The notes below the pieces were generated by a model. It saw only the letters and a list, made by a program, of their open reading frames with translations. It ran no database searches and had not been told where the DNA came from. 64,000 nucleotides of DNA, taken from Nitzschia sp. DOCU1 (taxonomy: Eukaryota > Bacillariophyta > Bacillariophyceae > Bacillariales > Bacillariaceae). This document shows positions 31,448 to 40,041 of this stretch, piece by piece. The translations under genes and the position numbers were made by a program. The DNA is taken from contig OX595990.1 of NCBI GenBank assembly GCA_951394045.1, forward strand, positions 1,736,001-1,800,000, in the 5' to 3' direction. Within the stretch, counting starts at the first letter, position 1, and each line of letters begins with the position of its first letter.

Positions 31448-31474
31448 TACGGAATTACGAAAGTGCAAACAAGC
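31448..31474 (-). repeat. Right terminal inverted repeat of Harbinger element
   Basis: Reverse complement reads GCTTGTTT followed by GCACTTTCGTAATTCCGTA, matching 13361-13387 with one mismatch. A direct repeat of AGCAAAAGTACAA lies on both sides of it (near 31392 and 31471). Confidence 0.88.
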
Positions 31475-32285
31475 AAAAGTACAAGCTCTAACGGCAGCGC
31501 ACCACTTCTATTGTCTCTGTGGCAATTGACGTGTTTACTCTCTCTCTAGCAAAGGGGTCCCACGAACGCTTTGACTCATTCGAGTGAACTTTTCTCGCTT
31601 TCCCAGTTCTTGCTATCAATAGCAAGAAATAAAAAGTTTATGGCTGTTGTTGTTCAACTCGTAGTAGTCTTCTTCTCCTACCTCTTCTTTCTTCCTTTTA
31701 GTAGGTCGGTAGAAGGGTAGTTCTGAATTCCATCTGGGTTCCCGGCAGTCCATTCACCATCTGTTCATTCCATGGTTACTAGCAGTATCGTATGCTGCAC
31801 GCGCAAGCAAGGATGGAAAGATTGCAAAATCCTTTTCAAGATATCCCACCACTTTTTTTTTTAAGTTCCCCCCGTGCAGAACTTAACGTACCATCGTGTA
31901 CCGGCATTACGGAAAAAAGTTAAGTTCCAAATCAGGGGAACTTAACTGCCTCACCCCTGAAGTAACGACCAATGGTAATTTATGGTTGGACCCCCCTCTG
32001 AATGACAGGGGGGGGGGGCGCATGTCGAGTCCGTGCATTGGATCCATTGGATCCATCATCGGCACGAAAGGCACGAAACGCTGTCCACACGACCCACACA
32101 TTCATTTGACAACAACAACTACTACTACTGGCACCAACCCTCCATCCTGCTCAAAGCAACAAGGGGTGGGACGGTTTGGGTAAATGCTGGTGGCATGTGG
32201 AGAGATAAGTTCACCTGCATATAGGGCCTGCTGTGAACTTTTCTCATGGCAACACCGCCCCTACAGTAACAACCTAAAAAGTATT
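31475..32285. other. Intergenic DNA between Harbinger and copia elements
   Basis: No gene is supported; the short open frames overlap both strands. It contains a small hairpin (CTTGCTAT CA ATAGCAAG near 31611), two AAGTTCC hairpins (separate entry) and a run of G near 32010-32020. Confidence 0.5.
31861..31946. repeat. Two AAGTTCC hairpins
   Basis: TTAAGTT pairs with AACTTAA at 31861-31887. GTTAAGTTCC (31919-31928) pairs with GGAACTTAAC (31937-31946) across an 8-nt loop. The same 10-bp arms recur at 39742-39768, on the other side of the copia element. Confidence 0.85.
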
Positions 32286-32477
32286 TGTCGAACGAATCGG
32301 TTCACGACCGAATCACGCGTGACGTCACGCGACGAAAAGAACAAACGAACATTGCCGAAACTCCAAAACGCCGCACCGTGACCGTTGCTTTGAAACTTGA
32401 CAGCCGAGAAGTCTCATTCCGTTTAACAATTAGATTATTGCATTGCATTACTCTAGCTGACTCGGAGTCACTTGACA
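32286..32477 (+). repeat. 5' LTR of copia element
   Basis: 192 bp, starts TGTCGAACG and ends CTTGACA. The following GGTTACGAGCCCAA is complementary to an anticodon-arm-like sequence, so it could be a half-tRNA primer site as in Drosophila copia; this was not tested. Confidence 0.94.
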
Positions 32478-32622
32478 GGTTACGAGCCCAACTACGATTT
32501 CAATCGCAAAGAGCATCAAGATCTACGGATTTCGGTGTTAAGAACGAGGAGAATCGAAGCAGCAAGCAAAATAACTGAGTCCACAGCAACAACAACGATA
32601 ACGAGAAGCTTCTCACTCAGCA

Positions 32623-34740
32623 ATGACAGACTTTGGACTGATCAACGACTATTAACTTCGATTCATCAAGCATCCGGCCGATGATACCATCCATGGACAC
32701 TTGAACGCCATCTACGGTGGATGGATGGAAGGAACTGAAACTTTCTTCGCTGACCCACTTGACATGAAGACAGTCATTGCCGGACCGCCCCTTTTGGATG
32801 CACTTCGCAACATCATTGTCGATACGATGATCGCACCTCTAGCGACGCAAACTCCAAACGCTGCTGCAACGATCAGACCGCTCATCAACAGCTGCCCGTT
32901 CACCATCACCTACGGATCGTCCAATGCAAAGTTCAACACTGCCGGATTGACCAGAGCCTTGGAATGGTGTCTGCAAAATCAAAAGACCACGGTGACCATC
33001 AACGTCGGAATCAATCACCTCTTCTTTGATACCTCGAATGGACCGCTTACTTTCTTGGATTGGAGATTGGTTTCAACCGTGGCGCCTGCCGGGCACACTT
33101 CAGCCCCCCCGGCCCCTCTGACTGCAGTTGATATTGCGACCGCTGTTGCTTCGAGCATTCCTGCTCCAATGACCGCTCAGCAACTAGCCACCGAGCTTGC
33201 GAACGCCATGGCCACGACTTTTCCGGCCCCAGCTAGTGCTGCAACTGTGCCTGGGCCCTCCAGCGCTCCTACTACGACCTCGTCCGCTGCGTACCTTGCC
33301 AGCAGACAGACCTTCAACCATGGAGCCCTCCCTGCAGACGTGGAAAGCCGGTATTTGAACAAAGACAAGAAGAAGCTCCTGGTGGGATCCACCATCAAGA
33401 CACCCTTCTCGTCCGGTCACTACTACCACATGGACGGTCTAGACCGCCTGATCCTTGCGGATGGAACCCTCTACGTCGTGCAAAATCCGGATGAAAAAGG
33501 GTTGATGAAGGCAAACGTCAATTGCCTTGATGATTCCCATGCGGGCATTAGGTCTTGGTACCAAAGCTTCACTAGAGCTTGCCATGACTACGGTTTCTAT
33601 GTTCACCCATTCTGGTGCTTTCGCCCCGACCATGGCGGAGACACAGGCTTCGTGATCGGAAACGACCCTGATGATGACCTTCCGGACAACATGCGGATCC
33701 CCATCTCCCACATGGCAAGCCCGTTGTATCGGCTCTTGATCAAGAAGGACATGTTCCCCTCTGGCAGCCGGTTCCCGGACATCGTCAACTCGTCGGACTG
33801 TGATGGATATCGTGCGCTGAAGAACATTATCTTCGACTCCCATCCTGCCATGGTCGAGTCCCCAGCGCAGATGGTGAAAGCTTTCCCCAAACAACGCAGT
33901 CTTACGATGTTACAGTACTACAAGGTCTTCACCGACTACCTACAGCTTTTGGCTTACATCAATGACTCTACGCTCACCATGGACCATACTTCCGTCCTGG
34001 ACATCTTCATTGACAACGCTAAGTATTCCGATCATTTGCAGCGCGTCACCAGAGAAGAGCGTCGCCTCCAGTCCAACCGGAAGAAGTACAGTGGTCAACA
34101 GCTGGTGGAAACGTTGACTAAGTTCCTCATGGCCGCCGACAGCCCGATGCGACTGGAACAACGAGCCCAAGCCAAATCGAAGATTGCAAGCGACGATGCT
34201 GGAAATGCAAAGTGGAAGAAAGTCCAGTACCGCAATTATCGATCGCCCTTGAGACCTGCCCGAGTCAACAGGATCTTGTTGGAAGCCGAAGAGTCCAACG
34301 ATGACATCTCTGCCAAAACCTCTGGAAGTGGGGAAGAAATTGGAGACCCTCAAGCCAAAGTTGAAAGTGGAGCAACTGCGACTCTCAACTCTATTCGAGT
34401 TCCCAATGACAGCCAATCACAGCATTTATTCCATGTCTATGCTGCTGCGATCCATCGTATTCAAGTTGATCCGAAGTCTGCCTCAGCGCCCGAATGCATC
34501 TGCTGCGGCAAGCATCATCGCTTCGAAGACTGCTCAGTCCTCAAAAACACTGCCTTTCTTCGATCCCATTTCATTCGCTCGTGTCAGCATATGAAACGGG
34601 AAAAGAAAGCCCAAGCCGCTGCTTTCGGAAAGGACGATGTTCCTGTAAACTTAGTAACCCAGGAGAACTTTGTCTCCGACAGCGAATCCGACACCGACGA
34701 GGATACTGTCAAACGCGGATCCAAATCGGATTTTCGCTAA
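32623..34740 (+). pseudogene. gag: Copia Gag, early in-frame stop at codon 11
   Basis: The frame opens at ATG 32623 (MTDFGLINDY), meets TAA at 32653-32655, then stays open through FIKHPADDTIHGHLNAIYGG to 34740. Translation could restart at ATG 32725 (MEGTETFF), giving 671 aa. The protein has a Pro/Ala/Thr-rich hinge (about residues 125-180 of that product), a long helical capsid-like region, and a CCHC-like knuckle CICCGKHHRFEDC near the end. Because the codons between the TAA and ATG 32725 look like protein, I read the TAA as a mutation. The LTRs are almost identical, so it is recent or tolerated. Confidence 0.8.
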
Positions 34741-37700
34741 GGCCGCTTTTCGGCTTGGAAAAGCGCCGCCTTCCAGCAAAATCCCAAGTCAAAACGCATG
34801 AACGCGGGGCAACGCCAGAGCTGCCACCCAGGTTGCCTCCCGCCGTCCTCTCTGGCCACGAAGGTGCTCCTCTTTCTCATGCCACCCATGTCTCGCATGA
34901 GGGGAGAGTAAAGCCACCTTCGAAGAAGCAAAAGCGCAAGCGCAAAGTGAAACCATCGGATCGGATGCCCAGGCAAACCCTGGTTCCCGCTACAGTTACG
35001 ATTAGCATCCCCAGAAGGATCGATCCTAGCTCAGAAGAACCCCATGAAGGGAGAGCGATCGACGGCGACGAAATCGAGAGTCTTGGCGAGCTTTCGGCTG
35101 CTGGAATCAATGCTGTGGACTTGCAACTTGGTCCTTGCATCGAACTTGCGGACGTGACCTCTGTATCTGTGGTCGAAGAGGACGACGTTCAGGACATTCG
35201 TGCGCAGATCGATACAGGTGCATTCGTATCGGTTACCGATCAGAAGCACCTCCTTCATCACTTCGTGGAGTTTGGTCCGCAAAGAAAGAGTCCAGTCAGG
35301 CTCCTTCCTGCAACTGTGGGTTCGGACGCGGTCCCAGTCGGATATGGATACTTGTGTGTCCCGGCGCCAACAGCGGAAGGATCTGTGCTTGTGAAGATGT
35401 TCTACACGCCCGAGCTGAGGACGACAGTGATCGATGAGCGAGATTTTATCCGCGCTAGCGGCGGAAATCATAAAGATTACTCTTCGTCCAGAATCGTAAA
35501 ATATCATGACTCGAAACGATTCACCTTTGAAGCATCCCACAAGCGGAACTCGTCTAGAGACGTCATCGTCCACGGAATCCTCCGAGACGAAAAATGCTAC
35601 ACTGGAGTACTGATCCCGCCGTGTACGGACCAAGCCATTGCGGAACTCAAGGCATCGGATGAAGATTTTGAAGCAGAGTGTGCCAAGGCTGTTCTCTACC
35701 ATGTCTACCTTTATCAGGAGAACGAGTATGCCAAACTGCGAGAAGAAATGAAATCCCTTCCGTTCATGCATCACTCGATACCGTTCCATGAATTTATTCA
35801 GGAACATACTCCTGTGCATGCCCTACGTCAGGAAACGGAGAGACTGCTTTGGCATCAAAGACTAGGTCACCCTTTGGACCGGTATCTCTTCAACGCTCAT
35901 AAGCATATCACGGGCGTGCCAAGGTTCAAGCATCTAGACCCGGTACTGGATCGCTGCCCCACTTGCATACGAGCAAAGCAGACCAAGGAGCCCAGCGGGC
36001 CCAATTCGACTCGCACAGCCACTGTTCCTTACCAAGGTCTTTCGGTAGATTTCTCTTTTGCCGGTGTCCGGTCCAAGGATCCTGGCCGTGCCAAAGATTT
36101 TGTCGGCCTGAATGGGGAGACGTGCTGGATTTTGGTCACAGACCACTTCTCTCGCATGAAGCATGGAGACACGCGGATTTCGAAGGCGGCCCCTATTGCC
36201 TGGCTCAAGGAGTTTCTTGAAAAGCATGCCCCCAATTGCGATGACAAGTACGTGTACATGGACCAAGGTGGCGAGCTCTACCAGAACCCAAAAGTACGGG
36301 CACTGTTCCGGGAGTTTGGTTATGAGCTAAAACCCACGGGTGCCGACGCTTCTAATCAGAATGGTCCCGTCGAACGAGGACATTTGACGGTGGCCAATGC
36401 GATGCGTGCCATGCTCGTAGGTGCCAATCTCGATGTCAAGTTTTGGCCGTATGCGTTCCATCATTGGCTACGCATCGACAATTCTCTTCCTTTGCAAGAT
36501 CAAGATTCGTGTCCTCTGAAGATTGCCCTCGACAAGACCGATGACTTTACCCATTTCCGAACGTTTGGTTGTCGTGTATGGGTTCGTCCTCCCGGATTTC
36601 GTCGGGCAAAATTGCTTCCGAATTCGAGAAAAGGAGTCTTTCTGGGATTCATCCCAAATACCACCAAGAATATTCTTTGGTATGACCCCGAGACGAATAG
36701 AGTCAAGATTGCAAAGCATGCTAGGTTTGACGAGGGTATGAACGACTTGCCTTTGACTGACGTTCCTCCCAATGTGATCCATCTGCAGCGCACTCAGCTT
36801 GGCATCCCGATTCCGATCGAAGAAGATATATCCTCTGTCCCGCTTTTTGACATTGGATCCACACCTTTTGTGCACACGTTCAGGAAAACTGTGGATGTTC
36901 GATGCCGTGACGAGAACTTTGGCATGAGGATTGAGACCGACGAGCTCAACAATCGTGCCTACGTCTCCGACATCAAGCGCAATAGCAGTGTTTCGAAGTT
37001 GTTTTCCACCCCAAAAGCTACCAATAATAGGATCCGTGGTTCCTACATCATCAAGATTGACGGTGTTCAAGTGTTTTCGAAGGACGAAGTTGTTCGAGTG
37101 CTCCGCGATCTCCAAGCTCGAAAGGTCAAGTGGTTCGATGTCGAGTTTGCCCCAGAGCCGAAACAAAGTGCGGAGAAAGTGCGCCGTGCAGCTCAAGAAC
37201 TGGACATCTTCCTGCCCAGCGACGATGCTGATCATGCTCATGTACATGCTCTCAGCGTTGCGGATATTCGAGCCATTGCTGCGGCTCGTTTTCCCGATGA
37301 TGATTTTTCGATCGAGGCCCTTTCTCATTCGGAAGCTGCCCTTGCCATCAACGCGATCCGTTCGAAAGAGACCACTGCGGCAGAACAATCGCTAGGCCAC
37401 TTTACTCGTCGCAAATTGAAAACCTTGGATACTTGGCCGCTATGGGAAGCGGGCGAGCGCAAACAGCTCGATCAATTCCATGCCCTGGGGATGTACGGCG
37501 CTCCTGTGCCCAAACCTCCTGGTGCTACAGTACTACGCCAGCATTCGCAATATCACATAAAGCGTGATGGCACCCGTCGTGCCCGCAACTGCTGCGATGG
37601 TTCCCCAAGGGCTGCCCCTGCTCTACATCGATTTGTTGAGACTTACTCCTCTTGTGTGGAGCAACCTGTGCAGCGTCTCTTCTTCGCTATTGCTGCCGAA

Positions 37701-39125
37701 GTTGGATATCGTATTTTCGGAGGCGATGCCAAAGATGCCTACGCACATTCACCGCCACCCGAGCACCCCACTTTTGTTCAAATCGACGATGCGTACGCGG
37801 ATTGGTATGCCCATCGCTTTGGCCAAAACGTCGACCGTTCTTTGGTGTTGCCTGTTCTACATGCGCTTCAGGGCCATCCAGAATCGGGCAAGCTTTGGGA
37901 GCGCCATATCACTGCTATCTTAACTTCTGACAAGTTTGGATTCCGCTCTACCGTTCACGATCGGAATATCTATCGCGGTGATTTTGAGGGAAAGCCAATC
38001 TTTCTTCTTCGACAAGTTGATGATTTCTCTCTTGCCGCCCCATCGGAAGATCTTGCGAAGCGTATCTACGAGCAGATTGGTATACTTCTTCAATTGCCAT
38101 CTGAGGACAAAGCTCCGTTCAGTTACTTGGGCCTTGTTTCGGATTTCAATGGCGTTGATGTGCACCAGTATCGCAATTGCACAGTCCTTTCCTGCGAAAC
38201 ATACATCGATCGAGTCATGCGCAGCCATGGATGGAGTAAGCCCTCGCCGCACGATGATGTCCCCGACGGGAAGCCTTTCGCTCCCATTCCGGATGATGCC
38301 ATCAAAACTATGTATACGATGGACGGTCACCTTGAAGGCACCCCAGAGCACCAGGAAATGATTCGTCACTTCGGCTTTTCCTATCGAACACTCCTTGGGG
38401 AATTGTTGTATGCATACGTTACTTGCAGGCCCGACATTGGATATGCTGTGATCACCCTGAGCAAATTTGCTACCCAGCCTGGCCCCTTTCACTTCCGCAT
38501 GCTTAAGAAAGTTGCAAAGTATCTCCGGCGCACCCGTACGTGGGGCATTCACTTCAAGCGTCGGATTCTTGACCCTGGGCTTCCCCCGAGTCCCTTTGAT
38601 ACATTGCAAGCGGATCCGAAGTTGCCCAAGTTCCCTGGTCTGGAGTCTGGTATCTCTCTTACGTGCTTCTTGGATGCCGCTCATGGAAACAAGCTTCGAC
38701 GCCGGCGTTCGACAACTGGCCACGCTGTTCTCCTTGCTGGTGGTTGTATTTCGTATCGCTGCAAGACGCAACCACTCACTGCTACTTCGTCCACAGAAGC
38801 CGAGTTCTACGCCGCTGTCAGCGCTGCCAAACAAGTCCGTTACCTTCGCTCAATTCTGCATGAGCTGGGGTTCCCGCAATCTGCACCCACACCCCTTTAC
38901 TGTGATAATCAATCGGCTATCAACATGATCAACGCACGCATTCCGACCGAACGCTTGCGACACATCGACATTCAATTCTTCGCGATTCAAAATTGGAAAG
39001 ATCAAGGCGACATTGTCATGCGCCACATTCCAGGGATCCTCAACCCGTCCGATGACCTGACCAAACCCCTCGGGTGGATCCTCCACGAGCGTCATGCACG
39101 CCGCCTCATGGGTCACTATGGCTGA
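34494..39125 (+). CDS. pol: Copia Pol polyprotein
   Basis: The frame overlaps the end of gag and lies -1 to it, so expression probably needs a -1 shift shortly before the gag stop at 34738-34740; I see no perfect slippery heptamer. In order: protease AQIDTGAFVS, the pre-integrase zinc finger LLWHQRLGHP...CPTCIRAK, integrase core (LSVDFSF, YMDQGGELYQN, NGPVERGH), a PDZ-like segment (about residues 806-887 counted from 34494), reverse transcriptase (GDAKDAYAHS, LRQVDDFSL) and RNase H (CFLDAAHG, SSTEAEFYA, YCDNQSAINM). All catalytic residues seen are present. The true N-terminus is not known. Confidence 0.93.
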   Translation: MHLLRQASSLRRLLSPQKHCLSSIPFHSLVSAYETGKESPSRCFRKGRCSCKLSNPGELCLRQRIRHRRGYCQTRIQIGFSLRPLFGLEKRRLPAKSQVKTHERGATPELPPRLPPAVLSGHEGAPLSHATHVSHEGRVKPPSKKQKRKRKVKPSDRMPRQTLVPATVTISIPRRIDPSSEEPHEGRAIDGDEIESLGELSAAGINAVDLQLGPCIELADVTSVSVVEEDDVQDIRAQIDTGAFVSVTDQKHLLHHFVEFGPQRKSPVRLLPATVGSDAVPVGYGYLCVPAPTAEGSVLVKMFYTPELRTTVIDERDFIRASGGNHKDYSSSRIVKYHDSKRFTFEASHKRNSSRDVIVHGILRDEKCYTGVLIPPCTDQAIAELKASDEDFEAECAKAVLYHVYLYQENEYAKLREEMKSLPFMHHSIPFHEFIQEHTPVHALRQETERLLWHQRLGHPLDRYLFNAHKHITGVPRFKHLDPVLDRCPTCIRAKQTKEPSGPNSTRTATVPYQGLSVDFSFAGVRSKDPGRAKDFVGLNGETCWILVTDHFSRMKHGDTRISKAAPIAWLKEFLEKHAPNCDDKYVYMDQGGELYQNPKVRALFREFGYELKPTGADASNQNGPVERGHLTVANAMRAMLVGANLDVKFWPYAFHHWLRIDNSLPLQDQDSCPLKIALDKTDDFTHFRTFGCRVWVRPPGFRRAKLLPNSRKGVFLGFIPNTTKNILWYDPETNRVKIAKHARFDEGMNDLPLTDVPPNVIHLQRTQLGIPIPIEEDISSVPLFDIGSTPFVHTFRKTVDVRCRDENFGMRIETDELNNRAYVSDIKRNSSVSKLFSTPKATNNRIRGSYIIKIDGVQVFSKDEVVRVLRDLQARKVKWFDVEFAPEPKQSAEKVRRAAQELDIFLPSDDADHAHVHALSVADIRAIAAARFPDDDFSIEALSHSEAALAINAIRSKETTAAEQSLGHFTRRKLKTLDTWPLWEAGERKQLDQFHALGMYGAPVPKPPGATVLRQHSQYHIKRDGTRRARNCCDGSPRAAPALHRFVETYSSCVEQPVQRLFFAIAAEVGYRIFGGDAKDAYAHSPPPEHPTFVQIDDAYADWYAHRFGQNVDRSLVLPVLHALQGHPESGKLWERHITAILTSDKFGFRSTVHDRNIYRGDFEGKPIFLLRQVDDFSLAAPSEDLAKRIYEQIGILLQLPSEDKAPFSYLGLVSDFNGVDVHQYRNCTVLSCETYIDRVMRSHGWSKPSPHDDVPDGKPFAPIPDDAIKTMYTMDGHLEGTPEHQEMIRHFGFSYRTLLGELLYAYVTCRPDIGYAVITLSKFATQPGPFHFRMLKKVAKYLRRTRTWGIHFKRRILDPGLPPSPFDTLQADPKLPKFPGLESGISLTCFLDAAHGNKLRRRRSTTGHAVLLAGGCISYRCKTQPLTATSSTEAEFYAAVSAAKQVRYLRSILHELGFPQSAPTPLYCDNQSAINMINARIPTERLRHIDIQFFAIQNWKDQGDIVMRHIPGILNPSDDLTKPLGWILHERHARRLMGHYG

Positions 39126-39206
39126 ATCCACATCCACTTACCACTCTTGTTCTCATTCATTCGTTCTACTATATGATCAACTTTGGGATCGTTGATCAGG
39201 GGAGAG

Positions 39207-39398
39207 TGTCGAACGAATCGGTTCACGACCGAATCACGCGTGACGTCACGCGACGAAAAGAACAAACGAACATTGCCGAAACTCCAAAACGCCGCACCGT
39301 GACCGTTGCTTTGAAACTTGACAGCCAAGAAGTCTCATTCCGTTTAACAATTAGATTATTGCATTGCATTACTCTAGCTGACTCGGAGTCACTTGACA
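39207..39398 (+). repeat. 3' LTR of copia element
   Basis: 192 bp, identical to the 5' LTR except AGCCAAGAAG for AGCCGAGAAG. The polypurine tract CAGGGGAGAG directly precedes it. Confidence 0.94.
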
Positions 39399-39431
39399 GT
39401 TTCAAGAACAACCAAGTATTTTTCCTCCAAT

Positions 39432-39710
39432 TTAGTTATTTCTAGCCAGCCATCCTTGAATGCCCTTGGTGTCATCTGGGATACTATCCAGAGGGATGGG
39501 ATTCAAAGGTCTTGTTGTGCTCGAGGCATGATAGAGAGATGGCTGGGTGAATGAGGGTTGTCTCTGCGCGAAAAATGAAAATTGTGCAAAGTCAAGCGCC
39601 AATTCCTCAGCATTGCTCATCTGGAAACCGGGATTTCTTGATGCAACTTTCTCCGAACAGTGTCGATGAATGGAATGGAATCGTTGAATCAGGGAATGTG
39701 GAATGTTTGC
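39432..39710 (-). other. Possible orphan coding exon
   Basis: On the minus strand, a CTTTTTAG acceptor-like site is followed by about 92 open codons (LANIPHSLIQRF...FAQFSFFAQRQPSF...) ending at TAA 39432. Composition looks protein-like, but there is no partner exon nearby. It may be the tail of a gene damaged by the copia insertion, or chance. Weak evidence. Confidence 0.25.
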
Positions 39711-39741
39711 CAGCTAAAAAGAGATGATCTAAAAGAGTACA

Positions 39742-39768
39742 GTTAAGTTCCACGCCGCGGAACTTAAC
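39742..39768. repeat. AAGTTCC hairpin, 10-bp stem and 7-nt loop
   Basis: GTTAAGTTCC (39742-39751), loop ACGCCGC, GGAACTTAAC (39759-39768). Same arms as 31919-31946. It lies about 344 bp from the copia 3' end, while its partner lies about 340 bp from the 5' end. Confidence 0.88.
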
Positions 39769-40041
39769 GCATTCGACTAAAATTGGTTTGAGTCGAACTT
39801 AAAAAGTGCATGGCGGATTTTTTGACGCCGACCACCTCGACTACGAGTACCTCATCGGGCCTAGTTTTGTACCAGTATACTATGCTATATATAATATACA
39901 TACAGTATTGTACATAGTTTAAAATACATCAGTTTGCATGCCGTGCAATCTTGGCTATTCACAATGCCAAACGCGTGATAAGTTTACCATGAATTATTCG
40001 TTCATTTGTCGTAATCACCGCTCGGTCTGATTACTTCAACG
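39769..40041. promoter_or_regulatory. Upstream region of TMTC-like gene
   Basis: AT-rich DNA with ATATATAATATACATACAG near 39885-39905 could serve as a core promoter. No motif can be assigned with confidence. Confidence 0.3.

Larger units (their letters stand above)
13361..31474. mobile_element. PIF/Harbinger DNA transposon, split by nested gypsy elements
   Basis: The ends are 27-bp terminal inverted repeats at 13361-13387 and 31448-31474. Inside are a DDE transposase gene on the minus strand at the right and a second plus-strand gene convergent with it. Removing the gypsy insertion (14696-29483 plus one 4-bp target copy) leaves about 3.3 kb, a normal Harbinger size. A two-gene layout is typical of the group. 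The usual 3-bp target duplication was not found beside these repeats (TGC left, AAA right), so the outermost bases may be eroded or the true ends may lie slightly outside. Confidence 0.85.
32286..39398 (+). mobile_element. Ty1/copia element (CoDi-like)
   Basis: 7113 bp, with 192-bp LTRs at 32286-32477 and 39207-39398 that differ by one base by eye. gag (frame 1) overlaps pol (frame 0). The domain order protease-integrase-RT-RNase H is that of copia. The LTRs share TGTCGAACG...CTTGACA ends. The five bases on either side (GTATT and GTTTC) do not match, so no target duplication is visible despite the youth implied by the LTRs. Confidence 0.95.

Noticed and set aside
31896..32578. Several overlapping plus-strand frames of 60-97 codons before and within the copia LTR
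   Set aside because: Low complexity, mutually overlapping, and partly inside the 5' LTR; the same frame reappears at the 3' LTR.
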